This document shows positions 28,757 through 40,385 of a stretch of 64,000 nt of DNA, in pieces (position 1 is the first letter of the stretch; every line of letters begins with the position of its first letter). A program made the translations under genes and the position numbers. The stretch is from an uncultured Prevotella sp. GTDB lineage: Bacteria > Bacteroidota > Bacteroidia > Bacteroidales > Bacteroidaceae. The notes below the pieces were generated by a model, which searched no databases, was not told the origin of the DNA, and was given only the letters and a program-made list of their open reading frames with translations. The stretch is from NCBI GenBank assembly GCA_946998295.1, contig CAMPYS010000004.1, positions 32,672 to 96,671 of the forward strand, in the 5' to 3' direction.

Positions 28757-30094
28757 TTAAATAATAGGTATACTTATACCATTAATCTTTTGATATATAT
28801 CTAAGGCATAAATATCAGTCATGCCACTAATATAGTCAATAACAGCCATAATCCTTTCAGATAGTATAGGATTATGTATATCATATTGTGTTGAGAAACG
28901 TCTAATTATTTGTTGACTGTGAAATTTAGACGGATTTATCGCTGCTTCAATAAGTGTACTCATAAGAGTCTCAATAATTTTATATCCTGATAATTCAATA
29001 TCTAACACTTCACGACTTCGATAAATTTTTTCTATAGATGTTTTAATACAGTGCTTATAGTTTGTATTTTGTTGCTCTGGCAAATTTTTGATAAGTGAAC
29101 TGTTAAAATCCCCTGCAAGTATAGACTCTTCATTCTCTACAAATATATTAACACAAAGTGCTTCTAAAAGTCCAACAGCTCTTGCTCTGAAATATACTAC
29201 CTGTTCATTAATATCAGTAACCCCTTCAGACTCAATATCAGTTTTTATTTTTTCTCTTGTTTTTTTATCAAAGAATCCTAACAATAGTTCTCTTGTTTCC
29301 TCAAATGAGAGCAACTTTAGTTTATGTGCATCTTCAATATCCATAATTTCATAGCAGATATCGTCAGCAGCCTCCATTAGATATGTTAATGGATGACGTG
29401 AATATTTTATACCATTTTCGTTATTTTCCTTGCAAATAATTCCGAGCTCATCAGCTATTTTTTTATAAATAGGTTCCTCTGTTGTGAAGAATCCGAATTT
29501 TCCTTTTTCTCCAGCTAATGATGAGGAGTGTGGGTATTTTACAATGCTTGCAAGTGTAGAATATGTCATGGCGAATCCTCCACATCTTCTTCCTACAAAT
29601 TGGTGAGTTAATAATCGGAAAGCATTAGCATTACCTTCAAAATGTGTTAAATCATTCCACATTTTTTTGCTTAAGTGCTTTTTTATCAATTTTCCTTGAC
29701 CTTCTGTAAAGAAAGATTGAATAGCTTTTTCACCGCTATGTCCAAAAGGCGGATTACCCATATCGTGCGCATAACATGCAGTTTGTACAATAGTACCTAT
29801 TTCTTCAAATAGTGTTCCTTGTAGTGTTTTATGTTTAGATATAAGTTTCCTTGCCACATCATCTCCTAGTGATTTTCCTAATGAGGCTACCTCTAATGAA
29901 TGTGTAAGTCTGTTGTGGACAAAAACACTTCCAGGAAGTGGAAATACTTGTGTTTTATTTTGTAATCTTCTAAATGGAGCAGAGTAAATAAGTCTGTCGC
30001 TATCTCGTTTAAATTCAGACCTATCATCATGCCTTTCTATATGTTTATGTTCTTGTCCTAATCTCTTATTGGATATAAGTTTTTCCCATTCCAT
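28757..30094 (-). CDS. dgt: dNTP/dGTP triphosphohydrolase
   Basis: The 445-residue protein is an HD-domain deoxynucleoside triphosphate triphosphohydrolase, which splits dGTP (and related dNTPs) to the nucleoside and triphosphate. Metal-binding residues are visible: His65 in NRLTHSLEV, His110-Asp111 in YAHDMGNPPFGHSGE, and a further Asp in EAADDICYEIMDIEDAH. The N-terminal FRRLQNKTQV is a family signature. It is the first gene of a three-gene minus-strand operon and is divergent from dut. Both control nucleotide pools. Confidence 0.92.
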   Translation of the reverse strand: MEWEKLISNKRLGQEHKHIERHDDRSEFKRDSDRLIYSAPFRRLQNKTQVFPLPGSVFVHNRLTHSLEVASLGKSLGDDVARKLISKHKTLQGTLFEEIGTIVQTACYAHDMGNPPFGHSGEKAIQSFFTEGQGKLIKKHLSKKMWNDLTHFEGNANAFRLLTHQFVGRRCGGFAMTYSTLASIVKYPHSSSLAGEKGKFGFFTTEEPIYKKIADELGIICKENNENGIKYSRHPLTYLMEAADDICYEIMDIEDAHKLKLLSFEETRELLLGFFDKKTREKIKTDIESEGVTDINEQVVYFRARAVGLLEALCVNIFVENEESILAGDFNSSLIKNLPEQQNTNYKHCIKTSIEKIYRSREVLDIELSGYKIIETLMSTLIEAAINPSKFHSQQIIRRFSTQYDIHNPILSERIMAVIDYISGMTDIYALDIYQKINGISIPII

Positions 30095-30122
30095 ATTATT
30101 TACTTATATTTATATTTATAAG

Positions 30123-30201
30123 CAAAGGTAAATAAAAATGCCTAATTTATGCCTTTTTATAGTTTAAAATACCATACTTAAACTATAAATAGTTATTTTT
30201 G
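30123..30201. promoter_or_regulatory. Divergent dgt/dut promoter region with a perfect 11-bp inverted repeat
   Basis: CAAAGGTA (30123-30130) reads TACCTTTG on the minus strand and is a -7 box for dgt. TATTTTTG (30194-30201) is a -7 box for dut. Between them lies TTTATAGTTTA (30156-30166), repeated in inverted form at 30179-30189 with a 12-base spacer. Good -33 boxes were not found for either promoter. The repeat is a candidate operator. Confidence 0.55.
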
Positions 30202-30227
30202 CAAATAAATAAAATATCATTATAATA

Positions 30228-30665
30228 ATGCTTTACGTAAAAATTATAAACAAAGGCAAACAACCTTTACCAAATTATGCAACATCCATGAGTGCAGGCA
30301 TGGACTTGCGTGCAAATATTGAAGAGATATTGGTATTAAAACCATTAGAACGAGTATTGGTTCCAACAGGTCTTTATATCCAATTACCTAAAGGTTATGA
30401 AGCTCAAATACGCCCACGTAGTGGATTAGCTTTAAAATATGGAATTACAGTTTTAAACACTCCTGGCACGATAGATGCAGACTATAGGGGAGAATTAAAA
30501 GTTTTATTAGTAAACTTTTCTACTACTAATTTTAAAATAAATCCAGGAGAACGAATTGCACAAATGGTAATATCTACTTATGCTAAAGTAGAGTTGAAAA
30601 TTGTAGATCAACTTGATGAGACGCAAAGAGGTGAAGGTGGATATGGACATACAGGCGTAAAATGA
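30228..30665 (+). CDS. dut: dUTP pyrophosphatase (dUTPase)
   Basis: The 145-residue enzyme hydrolyses dUTP to dUMP and keeps uracil out of DNA. All five trimeric dUTPase motifs are present in order: [37 protein letters not shown] and [10 protein letters not shown]. The ATG at 30228 lies 27 bases after a -7 box. It starts a plus-strand run with the TPR, DUF4292 and EnvC-like genes, an order common in Bacteroidota. Confidence 0.96.
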   Translation: MLYVKIINKGKQPLPNYATSMSAGMDLRANIEEILVLKPLERVLVPTGLYIQLPKGYEAQIRPRSGLALKYGITVLNTPGTIDADYRGELKVLLVNFSTTNFKINPGERIAQMVISTYAKVELKIVDQLDETQRGEGGYGHTGVK

Positions 30666-30708
30666 TTTAGTTAAAAAAATATATACAAACAACAAAATCG
30701 AGTTAAAA

Positions 30709-32448
30709 GTGATAAGGGAATTTAAAAGGCAGAATATAATTTTATTACTTTTTTGTCTCTTTAGTCTTATTAAGTTGCAAGCTAAGCAAAATACTGATTC
30801 TATCGAAAAGTATCGTTATATTTATTTAGAAGCTTTAGTTCAAGAAATGAAAGGTAACACTAGTGGAGCTTTTGATTTGATGAGCTATGCACTTGAACTT
30901 AACCCTAAGGCTGCTGAAGTTTATTATAAGATAGCTGATTATTTACTATTGGTTAATGAAGGGGGAAATGCAAGAAAGTTTTTAGAGCGAGCTTCAGAAT
31001 TATCGCCTAAAAATTTAATATATTTACAGGCATTAGCAGGTTTTTACTATGAGAATAATGAGATTAATAAAACTTTATTCATTTTAAAAAAAATATACAA
31101 TCTATCAACTTATGACCGCGATAAGTTATTAGATATTATGTATGCATTATATGAGGCGAATAAAGATTATAAGAATATGCTTATAGTCATTGATGAAATG
31201 GATAAATTAGGAGGAGATTATAAAGAAATAACTTTACGCAAAATGGGGGTTTATTCCCAAATGGGAGACATTAAAAAAGAACATACTGCTTTGTTATCCC
31301 TTTTACATCGGTATCCAGAAAATTTAGATTATCAACTTATGAATGCTAACTGGTTATTAAGATATAAACGATTAAAGGAAGCATTTAATGTAATTCAATC
31401 AGTATTAAAAAAATATGCAGACAATATAGATGCAAAGTTAACCCTATTGGATTATTATACCGAAATAGGTAACAATATAAAAAGAAATGGAATAATAAAT
31501 CAATTACTATCCTCTACCGAAGTAGATGAGATAAAAAAAGCACAATTATTGGCTTTAAAAGTTCAAGATAGTAAAAAAAAGAATTATAAAGATTCAGTCA
31601 AAGTTCTGAACTTATTTGATAAAGCACTATCTACAGCAAAAGATAAATACGATATACTTATTTTAAAGTTAGAATATTTGAAAAAAATTAAAGCAAATAG
31701 TTCAGAAATATATAAAGTTTATGATACCCTTATACAGCTTTATGCAGACGATATTAGCGTATTAACTAACGTACTGGCATCATATATACCTAATTTAATA
31801 GACAATAACAAACTTGATAAAGCATTATCTTTATCAAAAAAAGGTCAAGAAATAGAGCCAACAAACATAGCATTTTATTTTTATGAGGGAATAGTTTATT
31901 ATCAGCAAAAAAATAATGATGCAGCTTTGAAATTATTTAATGACTTTTTTACACATGTTGATGATAGTTCTGATACAACAGTGGTTGCAACTGTATGCTC
32001 ATTTATGGGAGAAATATACATAGAAAAAAAAATGTATACAGATGCATTTAAAATGTATGATAAAGCTATAAGTCTATCTCCTAATGACAGTTACACACTT
32101 AATAATTATGCGTATTATATATCTTTGTATGGAGATGATTTAGAGAAAGCTGCCAAGATGAGTTATAAAACTGTGCAAGCAGAGCCTACTAACCAATCTT
32201 TTTTAGACACATATGCATGGATACTTTTCAAACAATGTAAATATAAAGAAGCAAAAAAATACATAGATAAACTATTGAAAGCGAATGCTAATGTTGAAAG
32301 TGGAATATTAGAACATGCTGGTGATATATACTATAAAGCTGGATTTAATCGAGAATCTTTAGAATTTTGGAAAAAATCTAAAGCGAAAGGTAACCAAAGT
32401 GAGACTTTAAAACGTAAGATAGAACAACAAAAATTCTTAGTAGAATGA
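30709..32448 (+). CDS. Exported tetratricopeptide repeat protein
   Basis: The 579-residue protein starts at a GTG (30709) and has a signal peptide (~1-25, ending KLQAK). Multiple TPR helices cover most of its length, clearest at residues 27-100 (GAFDLMSYALELNPKAAEVY) and 430-500 (AFKMYDKAISLSPNDSYTLNNYAYYIS). TPR proteins act as interaction scaffolds. Position between dut and a DUF4292 lipoprotein/EnvC-like pair suggests an envelope role, which is inference. Its stop overlaps the next start by 4 bases. Confidence 0.85.
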   Translation: MIREFKRQNIILLLFCLFSLIKLQAKQNTDSIEKYRYIYLEALVQEMKGNTSGAFDLMSYALELNPKAAEVYYKIADYLLLVNEGGNARKFLERASELSPKNLIYLQALAGFYYENNEINKTLFILKKIYNLSTYDRDKLLDIMYALYEANKDYKNMLIVIDEMDKLGGDYKEITLRKMGVYSQMGDIKKEHTALLSLLHRYPENLDYQLMNANWLLRYKRLKEAFNVIQSVLKKYADNIDAKLTLLDYYTEIGNNIKRNGIINQLLSSTEVDEIKKAQLLALKVQDSKKKNYKDSVKVLNLFDKALSTAKDKYDILILKLEYLKKIKANSSEIYKVYDTLIQLYADDISVLTNVLASYIPNLIDNNKLDKALSLSKKGQEIEPTNIAFYFYEGIVYYQQKNNDAALKLFNDFFTHVDDSSDTTVVATVCSFMGEIYIEKKMYTDAFKMYDKAISLSPNDSYTLNNYAYYISLYGDDLEKAAKMSYKTVQAEPTNQSFLDTYAWILFKQCKYKEAKKYIDKLLKANANVESGILEHAGDIYYKAGFNRESLEFWKKSKAKGNQSETLKRKIEQQKFLVE

Positions 32449-33335
32449 GGATAAATAATTTTTTAATATTACCATTACTTGTATTTTCATTTGTTAGTTG
32501 TGTAGCAAAAAAGACAGTAACTGACTTAAATATACAAGATACAAAGTTTAACATTAATGTGTTAAATGACAAAGATGTAAAGCAAGATGTACGATTGTTA
32601 CATAAAGTAACATACAACTCTATAAGTCAAAAAACTATAGTAGCAGATTTAGATTTTAGTTTAAATATAGAACAAAAACAAATTAATTTACCTGCTAAAT
32701 TAAAGATGTATAGAGATAAAGTTATACGTTTACAACTTTTGCTACCATTTATTAGAACTGAAGTGGCAAGGATAGAATTTACTAAGGATTATGTTTTATT
32801 TTTAGATAGAATCCATAAGGAATATGTAAAGGCCAATTATGAGGATATTAGTTTTTTGCGTAATAATGGTATTAATTTTTATTCTCTCCAATCTTTATTT
32901 TGGAATCAATTATTTTTACCGTCCAAACAGAGTATAACAGAAAAAGATTTAAAGTGTTTTTCTGTTAATACAGACCCCAATAAATCTAAAGACGAAATAT
33001 TTTTGCAAGATGGAAAGATGGATTACCATTGGTTTTTATCAAAAGAAACAGCATTTATTACGAATGTAGAAATTAAATATAATAGTGGACAATATGGTAT
33101 GTCAATGTTATCTTGGAAATATTCTAATTTTAGATCTTTTGGGAGTAAAAAATATCCTTTGACACACGAACTATATTTTGAGACAACAGCAACAAAAACA
33201 AAGAAAAAGGTAAATTTAATTTTTGATTTAGATAAACCAAGTGATAAAGAAGATTGGGAGTTATTTACAGAACCATCAAGTAGATATAAAAAAGTAAGTG
33301 TAGAAGGAATATTAGCTAAAATAGCAGATATATAA
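32445..33335 (+). CDS. DUF4292 lipoprotein
   Basis: The 296-residue protein has a lipoprotein signal with lipobox FVSC (Cys19 or so) and fits the DUF4292 family of Bacteroidota. That family is related in fold to LolA/LolB-like lipoprotein carriers; any transport role is unproven. It overlaps the TPR gene by 4 bases (ATGA) and is directly followed by the EnvC-like gene, so the three are translated as a unit. Confidence 0.8.
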   Translation: MRINNFLILPLLVFSFVSCVAKKTVTDLNIQDTKFNINVLNDKDVKQDVRLLHKVTYNSISQKTIVADLDFSLNIEQKQINLPAKLKMYRDKVIRLQLLLPFIRTEVARIEFTKDYVLFLDRIHKEYVKANYEDISFLRNNGINFYSLQSLFWNQLFLPSKQSITEKDLKCFSVNTDPNKSKDEIFLQDGKMDYHWFLSKETAFITNVEIKYNSGQYGMSMLSWKYSNFRSFGSKKYPLTHELYFETTATKTKKKVNLIFDLDKPSDKEDWELFTEPSSRYKKVSVEGILAKIADI

Positions 33336-35171
33336 ATGAAACGGATAATATTTATTATAGCAATTTTATTTACGTGTATGTCTTTTGCCCAAAAGCCTAA
33401 GAAAAATGTTCGGCAAATTGAAAAAGCGATTCATCAACAAAAGCATAATATAACAAGGCAAAAACAAATGCAATTAAGGCAAAATGAAAGGCATACACAA
33501 ATAAAGGATAGACGCAAGATATCCACTAAGAAGCATACAACTAAGTCAAAAGTTAATAATATAATTGCTACAAAAGAAATAAGAGGGCTTCAGCAGCAAA
33601 CTAAGCAAATACAAAAAGAGATACATCAAAGTGAAAAAGATTTAAGTGCAAATAAAAAAGATGTTGAGAACCGATTACGTAAAATAATAACTCTTGACAC
33701 AGAGATAGAACAGCATAAAAAAAATATAAATACAATATCAACAGATATTAAGCAACTTAATGGTAATATAGGAATTATTAAAGGGCAAATAAAGTGGCTT
33801 AAAGCTCAATTTTTGCAAAGGCGTGCGCGTTTTATACGTTCTATGCGCTATATGGCTAGACATAGAAGCATACAAGATAAGTTGATGTTTATATTTTCTG
33901 CAAAAAGTTTAACGCAAATGTATCGTAGATTGCGTTTTGTAAGAGAATATGCCGCATACCAAAGAGCTCAAGGAGAACTTTTAAAGCAAAAGCAATTGCA
34001 GATAGATGAAAAACATGTACAGTTAAATAATGTAAGGATTGGCAAACGTAATTTATTATATAAGGGTAGACAAGAAAAAGCTAAGATAGAACAAAAAAAG
34101 ACAGCTCAGCAAAATATAGTAACATCTTTACAAAAAGATCAAAAAGTAATACAGAAAGTAATAGCTGAACGTCAGAAGAAGCAACAGATAATTAATAATC
34201 AGATAGATAGACTTGTTTCGATAGAAATTGCAAAAGCTCGTCAAAGAGCTATAGCAGAAGCAAAAGCTAAAGCTGCAGAAAGGGCTGCAGAAGCAAAAAG
34301 GAGAGCAGCAGAAATTGCACGTAAAAAGGCAGTAGCTGCCCAAGCTGCACGTGAAAATGCAAGACGAATAGCTGAAGCTAAAGAACGAGAAAGGATAGCA
34401 AAAAAAGAAGCACAAGAAAGAGCTGCACGAGCAGAAAAGGAACGGCTTGAAGCACAGAGTAAAGCTGAAAAGGCAGCTCGCGAAGCAGAGGCTGCACGTA
34501 AGGCAGCCGAAGCAGAGGCTACTGCAAAAAAGGCACGTGAGCTAAAGAAAGCTCAACAGAGAGAGACTGCAGCAAAACTTGAGGAGCAAAAGGCAAAAGA
34601 ATATGCATTACAAGAAAAAGCTAAGGCTGCTCAAGCAGCACGAGAAGCTGAAGCAGCACGTATAGCCGCCGAACGTAAGGCAGCTGTAGATAGAGATCGG
34701 GCAGCAAAAGAGCAAGCAGCAGCACAAAGAGCCGAAAACAACTCGGCTTCTAATCTTATGACTTCTGCAGATAGAGCTGCAACAGGAAGCTTTGCTAATA
34801 ATCGAGGCCGTTTGCCTATGCCAGTATTAGGAAGGATAATAACTCATTTTGGAACATATAATGTTAAAGGATTAAAGAATATACGACTAAATAGTAGCGG
34901 AATTGATATCAAAGCATCTGCTGGTTCACCAGTAAGGAGTGTGTTTAAAGGTGAAGTAAGTGCTATATCATATATAGCAGGTTCTGTACTTGTAATGATA
35001 AGACATGGAGCTTATATTTCTGTCTATGGAGGACTTGGACATGTAAATGTTCGACGAGGTCAGACAGTTAGTACAGGTCAATTTATAGGTACACTTGATG
35101 ATGGTGGCATACTTCAATTTCAGTTGCGTAAAGAACGAGCAAAGTTAAATCCAGAGGCATGGATAAGATAG
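33336..35171 (+). CDS. EnvC-like murein hydrolase activator with degenerate LytM domain
   Basis: The 611-residue protein has a signal peptide (~1-19), long coiled coils (~20-270) and an Ala/Glu/Lys-rich helix (~290-475), then a LytM/M23 domain (~490-611). The M23 zinc ligands are not kept: the HxGxD site reads SSGID and the HLHFE site reads LQFQL. This is the situation in EnvC and NlpD, which bind and activate amidases rather than cut peptidoglycan themselves. It is likely involved in septal wall splitting. It follows the DUF4292 gene with no gap and ends before the thiamin operon. Confidence 0.85.
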   Translation: MKRIIFIIAILFTCMSFAQKPKKNVRQIEKAIHQQKHNITRQKQMQLRQNERHTQIKDRRKISTKKHTTKSKVNNIIATKEIRGLQQQTKQIQKEIHQSEKDLSANKKDVENRLRKIITLDTEIEQHKKNINTISTDIKQLNGNIGIIKGQIKWLKAQFLQRRARFIRSMRYMARHRSIQDKLMFIFSAKSLTQMYRRLRFVREYAAYQRAQGELLKQKQLQIDEKHVQLNNVRIGKRNLLYKGRQEKAKIEQKKTAQQNIVTSLQKDQKVIQKVIAERQKKQQIINNQIDRLVSIEIAKARQRAIAEAKAKAAERAAEAKRRAAEIARKKAVAAQAARENARRIAEAKERERIAKKEAQERAARAEKERLEAQSKAEKAAREAEAARKAAEAEATAKKARELKKAQQRETAAKLEEQKAKEYALQEKAKAAQAAREAEAARIAAERKAAVDRDRAAKEQAAAQRAENNSASNLMTSADRAATGSFANNRGRLPMPVLGRIITHFGTYNVKGLKNIRLNSSGIDIKASAGSPVRSVFKGEVSAISYIAGSVLVMIRHGAYISVYGGLGHVNVRRGQTVSTGQFIGTLDDGGILQFQLRKERAKLNPEAWIR

Positions 35172-35230
35172 AAAAAAAATAATATAAACTTGGAATTATG
35201 AGATAATAGTCTATATTTTATGAACTCTTA

Positions 35231-35286
35231 AAATAAGTTTACAACTTTAGTTTTATAAAAAAAGTTGTAAACTTATTTTTTTTTAT
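35231..35286 (+). terminator. Intrinsic terminator after the EnvC-like gene
   Basis: Perfect 18-bp inverted repeat (arms 35231-35248 and 35261-35278, 12-base loop) followed by a T-rich run. The right arm contains the -33 box of the thiamin promoter. Confidence 0.8.
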
Positions 35287-35294
35287 TACTTTTG
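35265..35294 (+). promoter_or_regulatory. Promoter of the thiamin operon
   Basis: TTG (35265-35267) and TACTTTTG (35287-35294), spaced 19, fit the Bacteroidota consensus. Transcription should start near 35301, just before the TPP riboswitch. Confidence 0.75.
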
Positions 35295-35320
35295 CAACCA
35301 AGATAGACTTATAAGAAAAA

Positions 35321-35401
35321 CGTAAGGGGTGCCATTTTAATTGAAATGCGCTGAGATTAAACCCGTAATACCTGATGCAGATAATGCTGCCGTAGGAATC
35401 T
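35321..35401 (+). ncRNA. TPP riboswitch (THI element)
   Basis: The region has the conserved thi-box sequence: AGGGGTGCC at the first stem, CTGAGATTAAACCC in the pyrimidine-sensor helix, then ACCTGATGCAGATAATGC and the closing CGTAGGAATC segment. It binds thiamin pyrophosphate and lowers expression of the genes below. It lies 88 bases before the thiD start. No clear terminator follows it, so control is more likely at translation initiation, which is inference. Confidence 0.95.
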
Positions 35402-35488
35402 TTAATACGAGTAAAAGTATAGTTTATTATATATCCTAAAATAAAGGCATTCCCTTATTATTTTGCTATTTATGTTTAAGTGAATGCT

Positions 35489-36299
35489 ATGGATTATTTT
35501 AAGACATTAACTATTGCTGGCTCTGATAGTGGAGGGGGAGCAGGTATACAAGCAGATATAAAAACTATGTCTGCATTAGGGTGTTATGCATTTTCTGTTA
35601 TAACATCTGTCACTGCACAAAATACAAAAGGTGTTTATGCTATTGAAAACCTATCCCCTAATATAGTTGAAGCGCAGTTGAATGCTGTTATTACAGACAT
35701 ACGTCCCGATGCAATTAAAGTTGGTATGCTTGGCAATATTGAATGTATCAATAAAATAGCTACTATATTAATCGAAAATACAGATATACCTTTGATAGTT
35801 GACCCAGTGATGGTTTCTACATCAGGTAGCAAATTGATGAGTGATAATGCAGTAGAAGTTTTTATAAAAGAATTATTACCTATAGCAACTCTGTTAACAC
35901 CAAACATAATGGAGGCAGAAGTATTATCTGGAGAAAAAATATCTAATGTAGATTCAATAAATTATGCTGCACGAAAAATTATTGCCCAAGGATGCAATGC
36001 TTTATTAGTAAAAGGTGGACATATTAGTGAAGAAGGTAAAATAGATCGTTTATATCAATCTAATGGAGAAAAAATAGAGTTTAGTTCACCAACAATAATT
36101 ACACGTAATACCCATGGGACAGGATGTACATTATCATCTGCTATAACGGCTTTCATTGCGCAAGGATTAGGACTAATAGACGCAATACGTGAAGCAAAGA
36201 AGTATATAACTAATGCTCTTAAAGCGGGAATGAAGATAAAAATAGGTAGTGGATATGGTCCTGTAAATCATTTTTATAAACCTGAAAAATTAAAAATAC

Positions 36300-36307
<8 letters not shown>
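35489..36307 (+). CDS. thiD: Hydroxymethylpyrimidine/phosphomethylpyrimidine kinase
   Basis: ThiD phosphorylates HMP and HMP-phosphate to give HMP-PP for thiamin synthesis. The ribokinase-like fold is seen in TIAGSDSGGGAGIQADIKT, a VDPVMVSTSGSKL segment and the catalytic anion hole NTHGTGCTLSSA. I prefer the ATG at 35489 (MDYFKTLTIAGSD, 272 residues) over a GTG three codons earlier. It is the first gene behind the TPP riboswitch and overlaps thiE by 8 bases. Confidence 0.93.
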
Positions 36308-38502
<2,195 letters not shown>

Positions 38503-38513
38503 TATTAATAATT

Positions 38514-39287
38514 ATGATAGAAAAAAAAGTATCTAAAGGTATAGTAAGTACCTATTTTGAAAAGTTGAATAACTGTTTAGAGCTTGATGTTGCAATAGTT
38601 GGTGGTGGACCATCAGGAATAGCTGCAGCTTATTATCTCAAAAAAGCTGGACTAAAAGTAGCTTTGTTTGACCGTAAACTATCACCTGGTGGTGGTATGT
38701 GGGGAGGTGCTATGATGTTTAATCAAATTGTTATACAGAAAGAGGCATTACCTATACTTGACGATTTTGGAATTACTTATAGACCATACGAAGACAATTT
38801 GTTTACAGTAGATTCTATTGAGAGTACATCAGCATTGCTTTACAAAGCTACACATGAAGGGGCAGTGATTTTTAATTGCTACTCGGTAGAAGATGTTGTG
38901 TACAAAGACAATAGAGTGAGTGGTGTGGTTGTAAACTGGACTCCTGTATTGCGTGAAGGACTACATGTGGATCCGCTTAATATAATGGCAAAATTTGTTA
39001 TTGATGGTACTGGGCATGATAGTGAAGTATGTAAAGTTATAGCACGTAAGAACGAAATAAAACTAAACACATCTACAGGTGATGTTATAGGTGAGCGTTC
39101 TTTAGATGTTGCACAAGGTGAGCAACAAGTAGTAGAAGGAACTAAAGAAATTTATCCAGGATTATATGTATGTGGTATGGCATCATCTGCAGTAAGTGGA
39201 ACGCCTCGCATGGGACCAATCTTTGGAGGTATGTTGTTGTCTGGTAAAAAGGTTGCTGAAATGATTATCAAGCGTATAAAAGGATAA
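38514..39287 (+). CDS. thi4: Thi4-type thiazole synthase (sulfide-dependent form)
   Basis: The 257-residue protein is a Thi4 orthologue, which makes the thiamin thiazole from NAD and glycine. An FAD/NAD dinucleotide fold is seen in VAIVGGGPSGIAAAYYL, followed by SPGGGMWGGAMM and GTPRMGPIFGGMLLSGKK. The position of the sulfur-donating Cys of yeast Thi4 is His151 here (LHVDPL). That marks the catalytic form known from archaea and some anaerobes, which takes sulfur from sulfide instead of destroying itself. In this operon it would replace thiG, thiS, thiF and thiH. Confidence 0.9.
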   Translation: MIEKKVSKGIVSTYFEKLNNCLELDVAIVGGGPSGIAAAYYLKKAGLKVALFDRKLSPGGGMWGGAMMFNQIVIQKEALPILDDFGITYRPYEDNLFTVDSIESTSALLYKATHEGAVIFNCYSVEDVVYKDNRVSGVVVNWTPVLREGLHVDPLNIMAKFVIDGTGHDSEVCKVIARKNEIKLNTSTGDVIGERSLDVAQGEQQVVEGTKEIYPGLYVCGMASSAVSGTPRMGPIFGGMLLSGKKVAEMIIKRIKG

Positions 39288-39295
39288 CAATATAA

Positions 39296-39931
39296 ATGAA
39301 GTTAATAATAATAACCTCTCCAACATACATTGTTGGAGAGGCATTTCTTATAGAAAAATTACTATCTTTAGGCATAGATAGAGTGCATATACGTAAACCG
39401 AGCTATACTGAAAAAGATACAATAAAATTGTTATTAAAAATATCACCAATATTTTATCATAGAATAGTTTTACACGATTATCATTATCTTGCTTTAAAAT
39501 ATAATAATATAGGTGGAATTCATATTAATAAAAGAAATCCAGTGGTACCAAATGGATATAAAGGAAAAGTAACTGCTTCTTGTCATTCACTTAAAGAGGT
39601 ATCTATTTTAAAGAATAAATATAATTACGTTTTTCTTAGCCCTATATTTAATAGTATATCTAAACAAGGATATAAATCTGCATTTACTCATGAGGAATTA
39701 TTAGAAGCAAATAAAAATAGAATTATAGATGAAAAAGTTTATGCACTTGGTGGAGTAACACAAAAACTGTTAAGAAACGTACATGATTATGGATTTGGTG
39801 GTGCTGCACTATTAGGAGATATATGGAATAGAGTTGCGCAAAAAGACTTTGATAACTATATTCTACAAATAATACGCACTGCAAAAGATTTATGTAAAGG
39901 AAATGTATCTACAACTATAGGACAACACTAA
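39296..39931 (+). CDS. tenI: ThiE/TenI-family protein
   Basis: The 211-residue protein is a diverged thiamin-phosphate synthase/TenI-like TIM barrel, with VHIRKPSYTEKD, GIHINKRNP, VTASCHSL, YVFLSPIFNSISKQGYKSAF and VYALGGV. Key ThiE phosphate- and pyrophosphate-binding residues differ from the true thiE at 36300. In Bacillus TenI is a thiazole tautomerase that acts after ThiG; with Thi4 present its role is unclear. It is the last gene of the operon, 8 bases after thi4. Confidence 0.78.
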   Translation: MKLIIITSPTYIVGEAFLIEKLLSLGIDRVHIRKPSYTEKDTIKLLLKISPIFYHRIVLHDYHYLALKYNNIGGIHINKRNPVVPNGYKGKVTASCHSLKEVSILKNKYNYVFLSPIFNSISKQGYKSAFTHEELLEANKNRIIDEKVYALGGVTQKLLRNVHDYGFGGAALLGDIWNRVAQKDFDNYILQIIRTAKDLCKGNVSTTIGQH

Positions 39932-40138
39932 AGAACAAATAATGTGTCAAATATAATTGACTATACATTATTTTATAGTAAAAAATATATACAAAAACAA
40001 TTTTAAAAATATCGCTATTTAACAACTATATATTACAGATAATAACCCATATTTAAAAATAATTTTAATCATAAGGCACATCTATGTAAATATTTGTAAA
40101 ACAAATATTTATAAGATAATAAATAAGCCAGACAATCG

Positions 40139-40216
40139 TTTAACTTAAACCGTTGCTGTGATTCTTATAGAACCGTCTTTGCGATCCTTATAGAAATGGT
40201 TAGGCGTTTCTTTAAG
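40139..40216 (-). repeat. 78-bp intergenic repeat, copy 2
   Basis: Read on the minus strand, this aligns to 2821-2898 without gaps. It shows the same three units starting AAGAAACGC, AAGGATCGC and AAGAATCAC, and the terminal TTTAAGTTAAA. It lies between the thiamin operon (plus) and cdd (minus), again a convergent gap. Confidence 0.75.
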
Positions 40217-40350
40217 ATTCGTTATTGAGCTTTAACTTAAACTATTTTTACACTGCTTTTTATAGATATTTTTTTTTTACAATTGTTGCTTGCAATATTT
40301 AGCATATTATTATTTGTAAGCTTTGTACCACAAATTGCTATTTGTATTAC

Positions 40351-40385
40351 AAAAAATCCTTATCCCCGTCCCGAAGGGGAATAAG
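40351..40385 (-). terminator. Terminator downstream of cdd
   Basis: Minus strand: CTTATTCCCC pairs with GGGGATAAG across a short loop with one bulged T, then a short GA and six T. It lies about 180 bases after the cdd stop codon. Confidence 0.65.
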
